NCBI GenBank assembly: GCA_037045645.1 | Contig: JBAOIH010000001.1 | Coordinates: 1,178,001-1,242,000 of the forward strand | DNA from: Nocardioides sp. | GTDB lineage: Bacteria > Actinomycetota > Actinomycetes > Propionibacteriales > Nocardioidaceae | DNA: 64,000 nt | Reading direction: 5' to 3' | Part shown: piece after piece, positions 33,181 to 41,150 of the stretch | How positions within the stretch are numbered: position 1 is the stretch's first letter | Layout of the letters: the number at the start of each line of letters is the position of its first letter | Translations under genes and position numbers: made by a program | Notes under the pieces: generated by a model | Seen by the model: the letters and a program-made list of their open reading frames with translations, nothing else | Databases searched by the model: none | What the model was told of the DNA's origin: nothing

Positions 33181-33186
33181 ATTCTG
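33181..33186 (-). promoter_or_regulatory. Possible weak -10 box for the thioesterase
   Basis: CAGAAT on the minus strand ends 7 bases before ATG 33173. It matches TAnnnT only at A2 and T6. Confidence 0.25.
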
Positions 33187-33203
33187 CTGTCCGTGCCGCC
33201 GAC

Positions 33204-33209
33204 TAGAGT
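33204..33209 (+). promoter_or_regulatory. -10 box TAGAGT, leaderless polA
   Basis: TAGAGT ends 7 bases before GTG 33217. No ribosome binding site is present. Confidence 0.55.
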
Positions 33210-33216
33210 CGCCGGG

Positions 33217-35907
33217 GTGAGCACTCCCGCCAAGTCACGCCTGCTGCTCCTCGACGGGCACTCCCTGGCCTACCGCGCCTTCTTCGCGCTGCCCGTGGAC
33301 AACTTCTCCACCGCGACGGGCCAGCACACCAACGCCGTCTACGGCTTCACCTCGATGCTGGTCAACGTGTTGCGTGATGAGCAGCCCACCCACGTCGGCG
33401 TGGCGTTCGACCGCAGCCGCCAGACCTTCCGGCTGGCCGAATACTCCGAATACAAGGCCAAGCGCAACAAGACGCCCGACGAGTTCAAGTCGCAACTGCC
33501 GTTGATCCAACAGATGCTCGACGCCTTCGCGATCCGGCACCTCGATCTGGAGGGCTATGAGGCCGACGACATCATCGCCACCCTGACCGCCCGCGCCGAG
33601 GAGGACGGCTTGGAGGTGCTGATCCTCACCGGCGATCGTGACTCGTTGCAGTTGGTGTCGCCCGACGTCACCGTGCTCTATCCCACCCGAGGTGTCTCCG
33701 AGTTGGCCCGGATGACCCCGGCCGCAGTGGAGGAGAAATACGGTGTGCCGCCCGGTCGCTACCCCGAACTCGCTGCGCTCGTGGGAGAGGATTCCGACAA
33801 CCTCCCCGGCATCCCCGGGGTCGGCCCCAAGACGGCCGCCAAGTGGCTCCAGCAGTACGACGGCCTCGACAACCTGATCACCCGCGCCGACGAGGTGGGC
33901 GGCAAGGCAGGCGACAACCTGCGTAGGCACCTGGCCGACGTGATGCGCAACCGGCGCCTCAACGCGCTGGTGCGCGACCTCGCGCTCGAAATCTCCCCGG
34001 CCGACCTCGGTCGCTCCGAGTGGCAGCGCCAGGAGGCGCTCGAGCTGCTCGACCTGCTGGAGTTCCGCGGCGAACTGCGCACCCGGATCTTCGACGTGAT
34101 CGACCCGACCCCCGAGGAGCCGATCGACGAGTCCGGCTTCGGCCTGGACACGACCCGACTGGCACCCGGAGACCTGGCCGGCTGGCTCGACCAGCATGCC
34201 CAGGGACGTACGGGTGTCGCCGTGCAGGGCAGTTGGCGAGCCGGCACCGGCGAGGTGCGTTCGGTCGCGCTCGCTGCGGCCGATGACGCGGCGGCGTGGT
34301 TCGACGCGACCGAGATGAGCCCGGATGACGATGCGGCCTTCCTGACCTGGTTGGGCGATCCGGATCGCCCCAAGGTGATGCACGACGCCAAGGGACCGAG
34401 CCTGGCATTGGAGGCCCGCGGCTGGACCGTCCGCGGTCTGGTTAGCGACACGGCGCTGGCTGCTTACCTCGTGCAGCCGGACCAGCGGTCGTACGACCTG
34501 GCGGACCTGACGTTGCGCTATCTCAAGCGCGAGCTCAAGCAGGACTCGGGTGACGCCGACCAGGGCGAGTTGCTCTTCGACGACGACTCCGCGAGCGGGG
34601 CGGCCGAAACGGCGATGCTGCACGCTCGCGCGACGCTCGATCTGGCGCAGGCACTCGACGAGGCCGTCGAGCAGCAAGGCGGCACCCAACTGCTTGCCGA
34701 GGTCGAGTTGCCGCTGATCGACGCACTCGTCGACATGGAGCAGGCGGGGATCGCGGTCGACGTGGACTACTTGGAGGCGCTGGCCTCGGAATTCGACCAA
34801 GGCGTTCGGGACGCGGCGCAGGATGCGTACGAGGTGATCGGTCGCGAGATCAACCTGGGCTCGCCCAAGCAACTGCAGACGGTGCTCTTCGACGAACTCG
34901 CGATGCCCAAGACCAAGCGCACCAAGACCGGCTACACCACCGACGCCGACGCGCTGCAGGGGCTGCTGGAGAAGACCGAGCACCCGTTCCTGCAGCACCT
35001 GCTGCGCCATCGCGACGTGATCCGGCTGCGACAGACCGTGGAGGGACTGCTGAAGACCGTGGCGTCGGATGGCCGCATCCACACCACGTTCAATCAGATG
35101 ATCGCCGCCACCGGCCGGCTGTCCAGCACCGACCCCAATCTGCAGAACATCCCGATCCGCACCAGTGCCGGTCGCCGGATCCGCGAAGCCTTCGTCGTCG
35201 GCCCCGGACACGACAGCCTGATGACGGCCGACTACAGCCAGATCGAGATGCGGATCATGGCGCACCTGTCGGGTGACGAACAGCTGATCGAGGCGTTCCG
35301 GTCCGGTCAGGACTTCCACTCGATCACGGCCGCCAAGGTCTTCGAGGTGCCCGCCGACCAGGTCGGTGTCGAAGAACGCGCCAAGATCAAGGCGATGAAC
35401 TACGGCCTGGCGTATGGCTTGTCGGCGTTCGGGCTGTCGCAGCAATTGCGGATCGAACCGTCCGAAGCGCGCGTCTTGATGGACGACTACTTCGAGACCT
35501 TCGGCGGCATCCGTGACTACCTCGCCGGAGTGGTGGACGAGGCTCGCCGCTCGGGTTTCACCGAGACGATCTTGGGGCGTCGGCGTTATCTGCCCGACCT
35601 GACCAGCGACAACCGCCAGCGCCGCGAGATGGCCGAACGGATGGCCCTCAACGCGCCCATCCAGGGCTCGGCCGCCGACCTGATCAAGGTGGCCATGCTC
35701 GGCGTCGACGCCGGCATCGCCGAGAGCGGTCTCGCCTCTCGGATGTTGTTGCAGGTGCACGACGAACTCGTCTTCGAGGTCGCACCCGGTGAGCGCGAGG
35801 CGCTGGAGGCATTGGTGCGCGATCGGATGGGCGCGGCGGCCGACCTGACCGTGCCCCTCGACGTGTCGGTCGGCTTCGGCGGCTCGTGGCATGAGGCCGC
35901 ACACTGA
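33217..35907 (+). CDS. polA: DNA polymerase I
   Basis: Repair and Okazaki-fragment processing polymerase, 896 residues. The 5'-3' nuclease domain fills the first 300 residues (LLLLDGHSLAYRAF, GYEADDIIATL, PGIPGVGPKTAAKWL). The 3'-5' exonuclease region (about 320-500) lacks the expected acidic pair (TGVAVQGSW in that place), so proofreading is probably absent. The polymerase domain has motif A DYSQIEMRIMAHLSGD, motif B KIKAMNYGLAYGLS and motif C QVHDELVFEV. Motif B has Tyr where E. coli has Phe, known to favour dideoxynucleotide use. A longer in-frame upstream extension crosses the promoter and is rejected. Confidence 0.96.
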   Translation: MSTPAKSRLLLLDGHSLAYRAFFALPVDNFSTATGQHTNAVYGFTSMLVNVLRDEQPTHVGVAFDRSRQTFRLAEYSEYKAKRNKTPDEFKSQLPLIQQMLDAFAIRHLDLEGYEADDIIATLTARAEEDGLEVLILTGDRDSLQLVSPDVTVLYPTRGVSELARMTPAAVEEKYGVPPGRYPELAALVGEDSDNLPGIPGVGPKTAAKWLQQYDGLDNLITRADEVGGKAGDNLRRHLADVMRNRRLNALVRDLALEISPADLGRSEWQRQEALELLDLLEFRGELRTRIFDVIDPTPEEPIDESGFGLDTTRLAPGDLAGWLDQHAQGRTGVAVQGSWRAGTGEVRSVALAAADDAAAWFDATEMSPDDDAAFLTWLGDPDRPKVMHDAKGPSLALEARGWTVRGLVSDTALAAYLVQPDQRSYDLADLTLRYLKRELKQDSGDADQGELLFDDDSASGAAETAMLHARATLDLAQALDEAVEQQGGTQLLAEVELPLIDALVDMEQAGIAVDVDYLEALASEFDQGVRDAAQDAYEVIGREINLGSPKQLQTVLFDELAMPKTKRTKTGYTTDADALQGLLEKTEHPFLQHLLRHRDVIRLRQTVEGLLKTVASDGRIHTTFNQMIAATGRLSSTDPNLQNIPIRTSAGRRIREAFVVGPGHDSLMTADYSQIEMRIMAHLSGDEQLIEAFRSGQDFHSITAAKVFEVPADQVGVEERAKIKAMNYGLAYGLSAFGLSQQLRIEPSEARVLMDDYFETFGGIRDYLAGVVDEARRSGFTETILGRRRYLPDLTSDNRQRREMAERMALNAPIQGSAADLIKVAMLGVDAGIAESGLASRMLLQVHDELVFEVAPGEREALEALVRDRMGAAADLTVPLDVSVGFGGSWHEAAH

Positions 35908-35919
35908 GCTCGGCCATTT

Positions 35920-35955
35920 CGGGGGTTGAGCGGACCACGGTCCGCTCAACCCCCG
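35920..35955. terminator. Bidirectional terminator between polA and the flippase gene
   Basis: A 17-bp perfect stem (CGGGGGTTGAGCGGACC and its complement) with only two central bases starts 13 bases after the polA stop. The two genes converge on it. The rest of this 169-base interval has an imperfect palindrome at 36033-36051. Confidence 0.88.
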
Positions 35956-36076
35956 GCGAGCCGGGTGCTGAGCGGACAATCTGGGTGCTTAGTGGCGGTC
36001 ATCTGAGCCCGGGTGGCCTTAGGGTGTTTCGTGGTGCCACCTGGTGACACCTGCAACCACCGGAAGGATCTGCGGG

Positions 36077-37357
36077 CTACGCCAGGCTCAGGGCGGAGGC
36101 CTCCTGAGCGGTGCGCAGGGTTGCCCCCTCCCGACGGATCAGTGAGATCCCGAGCAACACCATGAGCAGCAGCGCCTCGATGAGCGCCACGCCGCGTACG
36201 AGCGAGCCCAGGCTGCTCACTTGCGTGGCCAGCGCGCAGATCGCTGCGACCGTGAGCCAGAAGAGCCACACGGTGGCACGCAGTTGCCGGGCGACCACGT
36301 GATAGACCATCAACTGCAACATCGCCAGCAGCGTGCCGATGGTGGCGAACCACGGCAGCAGGGCCCTGATCTCCACGAACTCCTGGCCGCCCGCGAAGAC
36401 CAGCACCAGGTCGGGCAGCAGCCAGGTCCCTGCGATCGCCGCGCCACCGACCGCGCCGACGGCCGCCAGTGCCTGCAGGTGCACCCTGCTGCCGTCCTCG
36501 GTTCGCGCCATCGACGGGAAGGCGAGCACGACGATGAAAGACGGGAGGAACATCACCATCTTCGCCACGATCGCGCCGCCCGCATAGAGGCCGGCCGTGT
36601 GGGCATCGAAGGTTGCGCGCGCCAGCAGCACGTCGACGGTCGACAACAGGAAGAACACGACCAGGGCGTGGGAGTTGTGCATGATCTCGGACAACATCCC
36701 GAGTTCGGTGGTGGCGACCTCGGGGTCCTCACCGATGGTGGCGGTACGCACCTGGGTCGTCGTACGCAGGACCAGCGAACCGACCAGCACCGGAACCCAG
36801 GCGGCGACAGCTACGCCTGCCATGCTCATCACCGCAGTGGGGGACAAGGCGATGAAGGCTGCGCCGATGACGAGTCGCGGGATCCCGGTCGCCAGATAGA
36901 CCAACGCCAACCCCGACCAGTGCCGACCGCCTTGCAGCACTCCGGCCTGGCCTCCGACGACGGTCAACGGCGCCACCGCGAACCCGACCAGCAGGACGGC
37001 GACCGGGTCGCCGATACGCAGGAAGCGATCGGCAAGCGGGATCACGGCGCAGCAGAGCGCGAAGACCAACAGCGCACACCACCATGACAGTGCGTGCACC
37101 TTGTGTTCGAGGTGTCGCCGTTCGGCGGTCGCCGCCGCGACATGGCGCGCCGCGGTTGCCTGTAGGCCCAGCGACAACACGCTGGCCACGGTGAACATGC
37201 CCATCAGGCTGGCCGTGATGCCGTACTCGCGTGGTCCGAGAAGATAGACCGCGACGAACGTGAATCCGTACGTCGTCACGTTCATGACGACCATCGCCAA
37301 CGCCACCCCCGCGCTACCGCGAAGCGACGCCAGCAGCGTCGAGGGGCGCGGGCTCAT
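36077..37357 (-). CDS. Polysaccharide biosynthesis flippase (MATE/MviN-like)
   Basis: A 426-residue protein with about twelve hydrophobic segments and few charged loops, typical of Wzx-type lipid-linked oligosaccharide flippases. The N-terminus (GVALAMVVMNVTTYGFTFVA) and paired helix arrangement fit the MOP exporter superfamily. It may move glycan precursors built by the glycosyltransferases that follow across the membrane. Substrate cannot be read from sequence. It has a leaderless promoter. Confidence 0.82.
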   Translation of the reverse strand: MSPRPSTLLASLRGSAGVALAMVVMNVTTYGFTFVAVYLLGPREYGITASLMGMFTVASVLSLGLQATAARHVAAATAERRHLEHKVHALSWWCALLVFALCCAVIPLADRFLRIGDPVAVLLVGFAVAPLTVVGGQAGVLQGGRHWSGLALVYLATGIPRLVIGAAFIALSPTAVMSMAGVAVAAWVPVLVGSLVLRTTTQVRTATIGEDPEVATTELGMLSEIMHNSHALVVFFLLSTVDVLLARATFDAHTAGLYAGGAIVAKMVMFLPSFIVVLAFPSMARTEDGSRVHLQALAAVGAVGGAAIAGTWLLPDLVLVFAGGQEFVEIRALLPWFATIGTLLAMLQLMVYHVVARQLRATVWLFWLTVAAICALATQVSSLGSLVRGVALIEALLLMVLLGISLIRREGATLRTAQEASALSLA

Positions 37358-37363
37358 CGGGCC

Positions 37364-37369
37364 ACCCTA
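37364..37369 (-). promoter_or_regulatory. -10 box TAGGGT, leaderless flippase gene
   Basis: TAGGGT on the minus strand ends 6 bases before ATG 37357. Confidence 0.55.
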
Positions 37370-37378
37370 AGTCAAGGA

Positions 37379-38078
37379 TCAGTAGGGATCAGCACTGTCG
37401 TGGTGCCCGAGTCGCCGCGCGAGCGCACGAAGGCGCAACCGCAGCAGCACCTTGACGATCAGGTTGCGGCCGAACCACGAGAGCTCCGCCCAGCACCCGA
37501 CGCCGGTCTCGCCAGCCGGGGCGGCGCAATTCGAGGCGCGCGAGGCTTCCCGTGCGGTCGAGGTAGGTGAGTTCGCCAGACAGCAGCAGCGCGCGCAGCA
37601 AAGCCAAGGTGACGCCGAGCGAGGAGAACGCGTCGTGAACCAGGATCCGGTCGCCGGGGCGCAGCCAGGCGGCCCACCGCAGGTCGTCCAGACATGACCA
37701 ATAGTCGTGCTTGCCGTCGACATAGACCAGTCGCACCGGCTGCGCCCAATCGTCGCGTGCCGCCCGGCTCGTTGCTACGCGTACGTCCACCATCTCTTCG
37801 ACCCCAGCAGCCGCGAGGTGCCCACGCATGCGCGTCTCGGTGTCGCCTCGGCCATAGCGCCAGTCGCTGCCGAAAGGGTCGATCGCGGTGACGCTCGCCC
37901 CCGACGCGCCCAGCACCACCGTGGAGCGGCCCAGGTGGCTGCCGATCTCGACCACGCGCCCCGGGGCGATGCGTCTGGCCTCGTCGAAGAGCACCCGCGC
38001 CTGTGCGGGCGTGAGCCACCCGTCGATCGATTCGGCGTGCCTGAACGCCTCGACGAACTCGGCGTCGGCGTGGGTCAC
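37379..38078 (-). pseudogene. Class I SAM methyltransferase with a frameshift near the end
   Basis: The first 195 residues or so read as a Rossmann-fold methyltransferase: RIAPGRVVEIGSHLGRSTVV (SAM loop), VTAIDPFGSDW, LVYVDGKHDYWSCLDDL. After RRRV the reading frame turns into arginine/alanine-rich sequence and stops at 37389. The other frame carries AELSWFGRNLIVKVLLRL and a DSADPY tail, like real C-termini of this family. Removing one C from CCC at 37489-37491 (G on the coding strand) joins the two parts as RVLAELSWF. It is either a true frameshift or a base-call error. GTG 38078 has GAGGA five bases before it. Confidence 0.72.
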
Positions 38079-38148
38079 TATGGTCCTCGGGTGGCGCGGC
38101 CGCGGCGGCCGGATCGTCTGGTGGTCACCAGCATAGGGAGGAGCAGGC

Positions 38149-39858
38149 GTGTCTGCTGCTCGTGGTCGCCTCTGGCCGGCCGACCTCGCCGCCGCGCTCG
38201 CCGTGCTGGTGTTGAGCTGGCCGATGTGGACCGCGCGTGGGTACGGGTTGGCGCGCGACCTGGTCTTCACGCCCGAACGGCCGTGGACACTTGAGACACT
38301 CGGGCTGGGTGTGGCCCTGCCGCGGGCGGTGCCGCTGGACTCCTTCCTCGTCGCATTCACCTCCACGGTGGGGGGTGAGGTCGCCTTCCGCGCGTGTGTG
38401 GCGGGCGTCCTGTTCGCGGCGGGCTTGGGTGCCTCGCGAGCGCTGTCCACGTTGCTGCCGCAGGCTCCGACGGTGGCCCGCGTCAGCGTGGCCGTCCTTG
38501 CCGTGTGGAATCCCATGGTCGTCGAACGTCTCGCGATGGGGCAGTGGGCGCTGCTTGCCGGCTACGCCGCGCTGTGGTGGCTGCTGCCCTCGTGGTGTCG
38601 GGTGTGGGCGGGTGCGAGCCGGCGTACGGACTGGGGGGTGATCTGCGCCGGCAGCGCGCTGGCCTCACTGACGCCGACCGGTGGCTGCGTGGTGACTCTG
38701 GTGGCCTTGACCGGGGCATTCGTGCATCGTCGTCGGGCCTCCTGGCTCGCCTTCGGAGTCGCCGCGCTCGCTCAGGCTCCCTGGGTGTCGGCGTCGCTCC
38801 TGGGGGGACATGCGCTGACAAGTGACGCATTGGGCCTGGAGGCCTTCTCCGCGCGCGGAGGTTCCGTCGCCGAGATCGCGTCGCTCGTCGCGGGGGGTGG
38901 CATCTGGAACTCCGTCACCGTCCCCGGCAGTCACGAAGGCGCCTATGCGGTCGTGGGTGCGCTGTGCTGCCTGGGCGCCCTGATCTGGAGCGCGCGTTGG
39001 TTGTGGCACGAGGTGCCGGCTCTCGTCCTCGCCGCCGGACTGGGCGTGCTGCTGGCGGTGCTGCCACTGCTGCCGGGCGGTGACGCGCTGTTGGCGTACG
39101 CACTCGAAACCATCCCGGGAGCCGGCCTGCTGCGCGACAGCCAGAAGTGGCTGATCCCGTATGTCGTGGTGCTCGGACTGGCGTGGGGACGTGCCTGCTC
39201 GACAGTGTTGACCCGGCTTCGCGATATCGAGATCGCTCCGATCCTCGCCGGGGTCGCCGTCACGTTGCCGGTGCTGGTCCTGCCCGATGCCGCGAGTGCG
39301 ACCTGGGAGGTGACCCGTCCGGTCACGTTCCCGCCGGATCTGGCGCAGGCCGTCGAGCGCCTCGACGCGACACCCGGGGACTCGGGCGCAGTGGTGACGC
39401 TGCCGTGGGCTTCCTACCGCCGGTTCGACTGGGGACTCGATCTCAGTGCCCCCGACCCGGTCGCACGATGGAGTGCGCATCCGACGGTGGTATCCGATGC
39501 CCTGGCAACCCGTGGCGGTGAGGTCGCCGGGGAGGACCCGCGTACGGCTGAGATCGGCGCCGCCTTGGCAGGACCTGCCGCCGGGCTTGGGGCCCGACTG
39601 GCACGACTGGGAGTCGGGTGGGTCCTGGTCTATCGCGACGCCGAACCCGGCGAGGACGTGGATCTGGCTGAATTGGAGATGATCCAGGAGGGGGAGTCGA
39701 CCCAGCTGTGGCGAGTGCGTGAGGCAGCGGTTCCTCCCCAGGATGCGCCTGGTGGCCGGGTCGCAATGGTGGCACTTGCTCACGGCATCTGGGCGTTGCT
39801 TGCCCTGCTCGGGCTAGCCGCAGTGGTGCTTCGTCCACGACGCGCCTCGGATTTGTGA
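38149..39858 (+). CDS. Polytopic membrane protein, possible GT-C glycosyltransferase
   Basis: A 569-residue protein with ten or more hydrophobic helices up to residue 390 and a soluble segment (about 390-530) rich in Asp and Glu before a last helix. No motif allows a firm family call. Next to it is a DUF2613 gene; in mycobacteria that small protein neighbours aftD, an arabinofuranosyltransferase, so this could be a distant short relative of its membrane domain. This is inference from context. AGGGAGGAG stands 5 bases before the GTG start. Confidence 0.75.
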   Translation: MSAARGRLWPADLAAALAVLVLSWPMWTARGYGLARDLVFTPERPWTLETLGLGVALPRAVPLDSFLVAFTSTVGGEVAFRACVAGVLFAAGLGASRALSTLLPQAPTVARVSVAVLAVWNPMVVERLAMGQWALLAGYAALWWLLPSWCRVWAGASRRTDWGVICAGSALASLTPTGGCVVTLVALTGAFVHRRRASWLAFGVAALAQAPWVSASLLGGHALTSDALGLEAFSARGGSVAEIASLVAGGGIWNSVTVPGSHEGAYAVVGALCCLGALIWSARWLWHEVPALVLAAGLGVLLAVLPLLPGGDALLAYALETIPGAGLLRDSQKWLIPYVVVLGLAWGRACSTVLTRLRDIEIAPILAGVAVTLPVLVLPDAASATWEVTRPVTFPPDLAQAVERLDATPGDSGAVVTLPWASYRRFDWGLDLSAPDPVARWSAHPTVVSDALATRGGEVAGEDPRTAEIGAALAGPAAGLGARLARLGVGWVLVYRDAEPGEDVDLAELEMIQEGESTQLWRVREAAVPPQDAPGGRVAMVALAHGIWALLALLGLAAVVLRPRRASDL

Positions 39859-39878
39859 GCAATCGGCTTACCTGCTGG

Positions 39879-39884
39879 TAGCAT
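39879..39884 (+). promoter_or_regulatory. Possible -10 box TAGCAT for the DUF2613 gene
   Basis: TAGCAT lies 31 bases before ATG 39916. A TTGTGA at 39853 is 20 bases upstream, too far for a good -35 box. Confidence 0.35.
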
Positions 39885-39915
39885 CTGCGCGTCCACGACT
39901 TATAGGGGAGTCTGC

Positions 39916-40062
39916 ATGTTCGGTTTCAACGCGGGTGCCGTTGCTGCACCGGTGATCGGCGCGGGTCTGGCGTTCCTTGCCATGTTCGGCCTGGTTTCTA
40001 GCCAGACGGCCCCCCCGGACAAGAACCCTGCCGCTGAGCGCCCGCTGGTCTACGGCGACTGA
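39916..40062 (+). CDS. DUF2613-like small membrane protein
   Basis: A 48-residue protein with one N-terminal helix (APVIGAGLAFLAMFGLV) and a short proline-rich outer tail ending RPLVYGD. Length, single helix and the terminal tyrosine-glycine resemble the actinobacterial DUF2613 family, whose function is unknown. GGGGAG is 6 bases before the ATG. Its last 13 bp overlap the tail of the convergent glycosyltransferase gene. Confidence 0.72.
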   Translation: MFGFNAGAVAAPVIGAGLAFLAMFGLVSSQTAPPDKNPAAERPLVYGD

Positions 40063-41150
40063 TCGAGGCCGGCAACGGCCTCGAAGCGTTCGACCGCGCG
40101 GTCCCATGTGAAGGTCCGGGCATGTGCCCGGGCCTTTTCGGCGTGCTCTGACCCGGGGCCGGTCGTCAAGATCTCCCGGACGCGGTCACGCAGTTCCGGA
40201 TAACTGTCGACGAGCCACCCGGTCTCACCGTCCACGATCGATTCTCGCGGCCCTCCGGCCGCGCGATACGCGATTGCCGGGGTACCGACCTGGGCGGCTT
40301 CCATGATCGCCAGGCACCACCCTTCTTTCACCGACGGCACCACCAACAGCCAGGCGCCGGCCAGCAGGTCGCTGCGCTGCTGTTGGCTGACGTGGCCGTG
40401 GCAGGTGGCGTACGACTGGGCGCCCCGCCGCGCGATGTGTGCCTGGATCTGCTCTGCCCACCAGCCGTCGCCGATGACGTCCAGGACGAGATCGGGGAAC
40501 TCGCGGCGCAACTCGACCGTGAGGTCCACCGCCTCCTCGATCCGCTTGTGGGGTACGAGTCGAGCCAGCACCGCCAGCCGCGGTGACGGCGAGCGTGGCG
40601 TCAGCGGAGCCGGTGCCGGTGCCGTGCCGTTGTGCACCACGTGCAGGCGCTCCGGTGCGAAACCGAGGCTGACCAGGTCGTCTCGGCTCGCGCCGGAGAC
40701 GGTCACCACAGGAGTACGTCGATACAGCCTCGGCACGATCCAGGACTCGACGAACCACCCCAGCCGCCCGCCGAGGCCGGGATAGATGATGCGCCACTGC
40801 TCGCGGTGCACATGGTGGATCAGCCCGATCACCCGCGGGTGCGGCAACAGGGGCGTTGCGAAGGGCAGCGCATTGATCACGTCGAGCACCACGTCCAGGC
40901 GACGGCCCTGCCGCCAGGCCCACAGCAGCGCGCGCGGATAGACGGTCAGGCGCCCACCCATTCGCCGGATCTCGAAGCCGTCGCGACGTTCGAGCCGGGC
41001 GGCGTCGCCGTGGCGTGCGCAGACCAGCGTGACCTGATGGCCACGCTCTGCCAGACCTGACGCCAGCGACTCGACATAGACCTCGCTGCCGCCGCCGTCG
41101 GGGTGGGTGAGGTCGCGCCATGACAAGATCGCGACCCGAGATGTTGTCAC
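40050..41150 (-). CDS. Glycosyltransferase family 4
   Basis: A 366-residue GT-B enzyme transferring a sugar from a nucleotide donor, probably in cell-envelope glycan assembly. The N-terminal domain has WRDLTHPDGGGSEVYVESLA, the C-terminal domain LAVLARLVPHKRIEEAV, VPSVKEGWCLAIMEAAQVG (with the E-x7-E motif region) and AYRAAGGPRESIVDGETG. The GTG start overlaps the stop of the upstream gene (GTGA), so the upstream sequence in this frame is not part of it. Confidence 0.9.
   Translation of the reverse strand: MTTSRVAILSWRDLTHPDGGGSEVYVESLASGLAERGHQVTLVCARHGDAARLERRDGFEIRRMGGRLTVYPRALLWAWRQGRRLDVVLDVINALPFATPLLPHPRVIGLIHHVHREQWRIIYPGLGGRLGWFVESWIVPRLYRRTPVVTVSGASRDDLVSLGFAPERLHVVHNGTAPAPAPLTPRSPSPRLAVLARLVPHKRIEEAVDLTVELRREFPDLVLDVIGDGWWAEQIQAHIARRGAQSYATCHGHVSQQQRSDLLAGAWLLVVPSVKEGWCLAIMEAAQVGTPAIAYRAAGGPRESIVDGETGWLVDSYPELRDRVREILTTGPGSEHAEKARAHARTFTWDRAVERFEAVAGLDQSP

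Noticed and set aside
32908..33216. N-terminal extension of PolA by 103 residues.
   Set aside because: It is the antisense of the thioesterase gene, and a -10 box with leaderless spacing fits GTG 33217.
33235..35979. A 914-codon minus-strand open frame opposite polA.
   Set aside because: Shadow of polA; no motif and it runs through the terminator.
36033..36051. Imperfect palindrome after polA as an operator.
   Set aside because: It lies between the 3' ends of convergent genes, has three mismatched positions and no promoter beside it.
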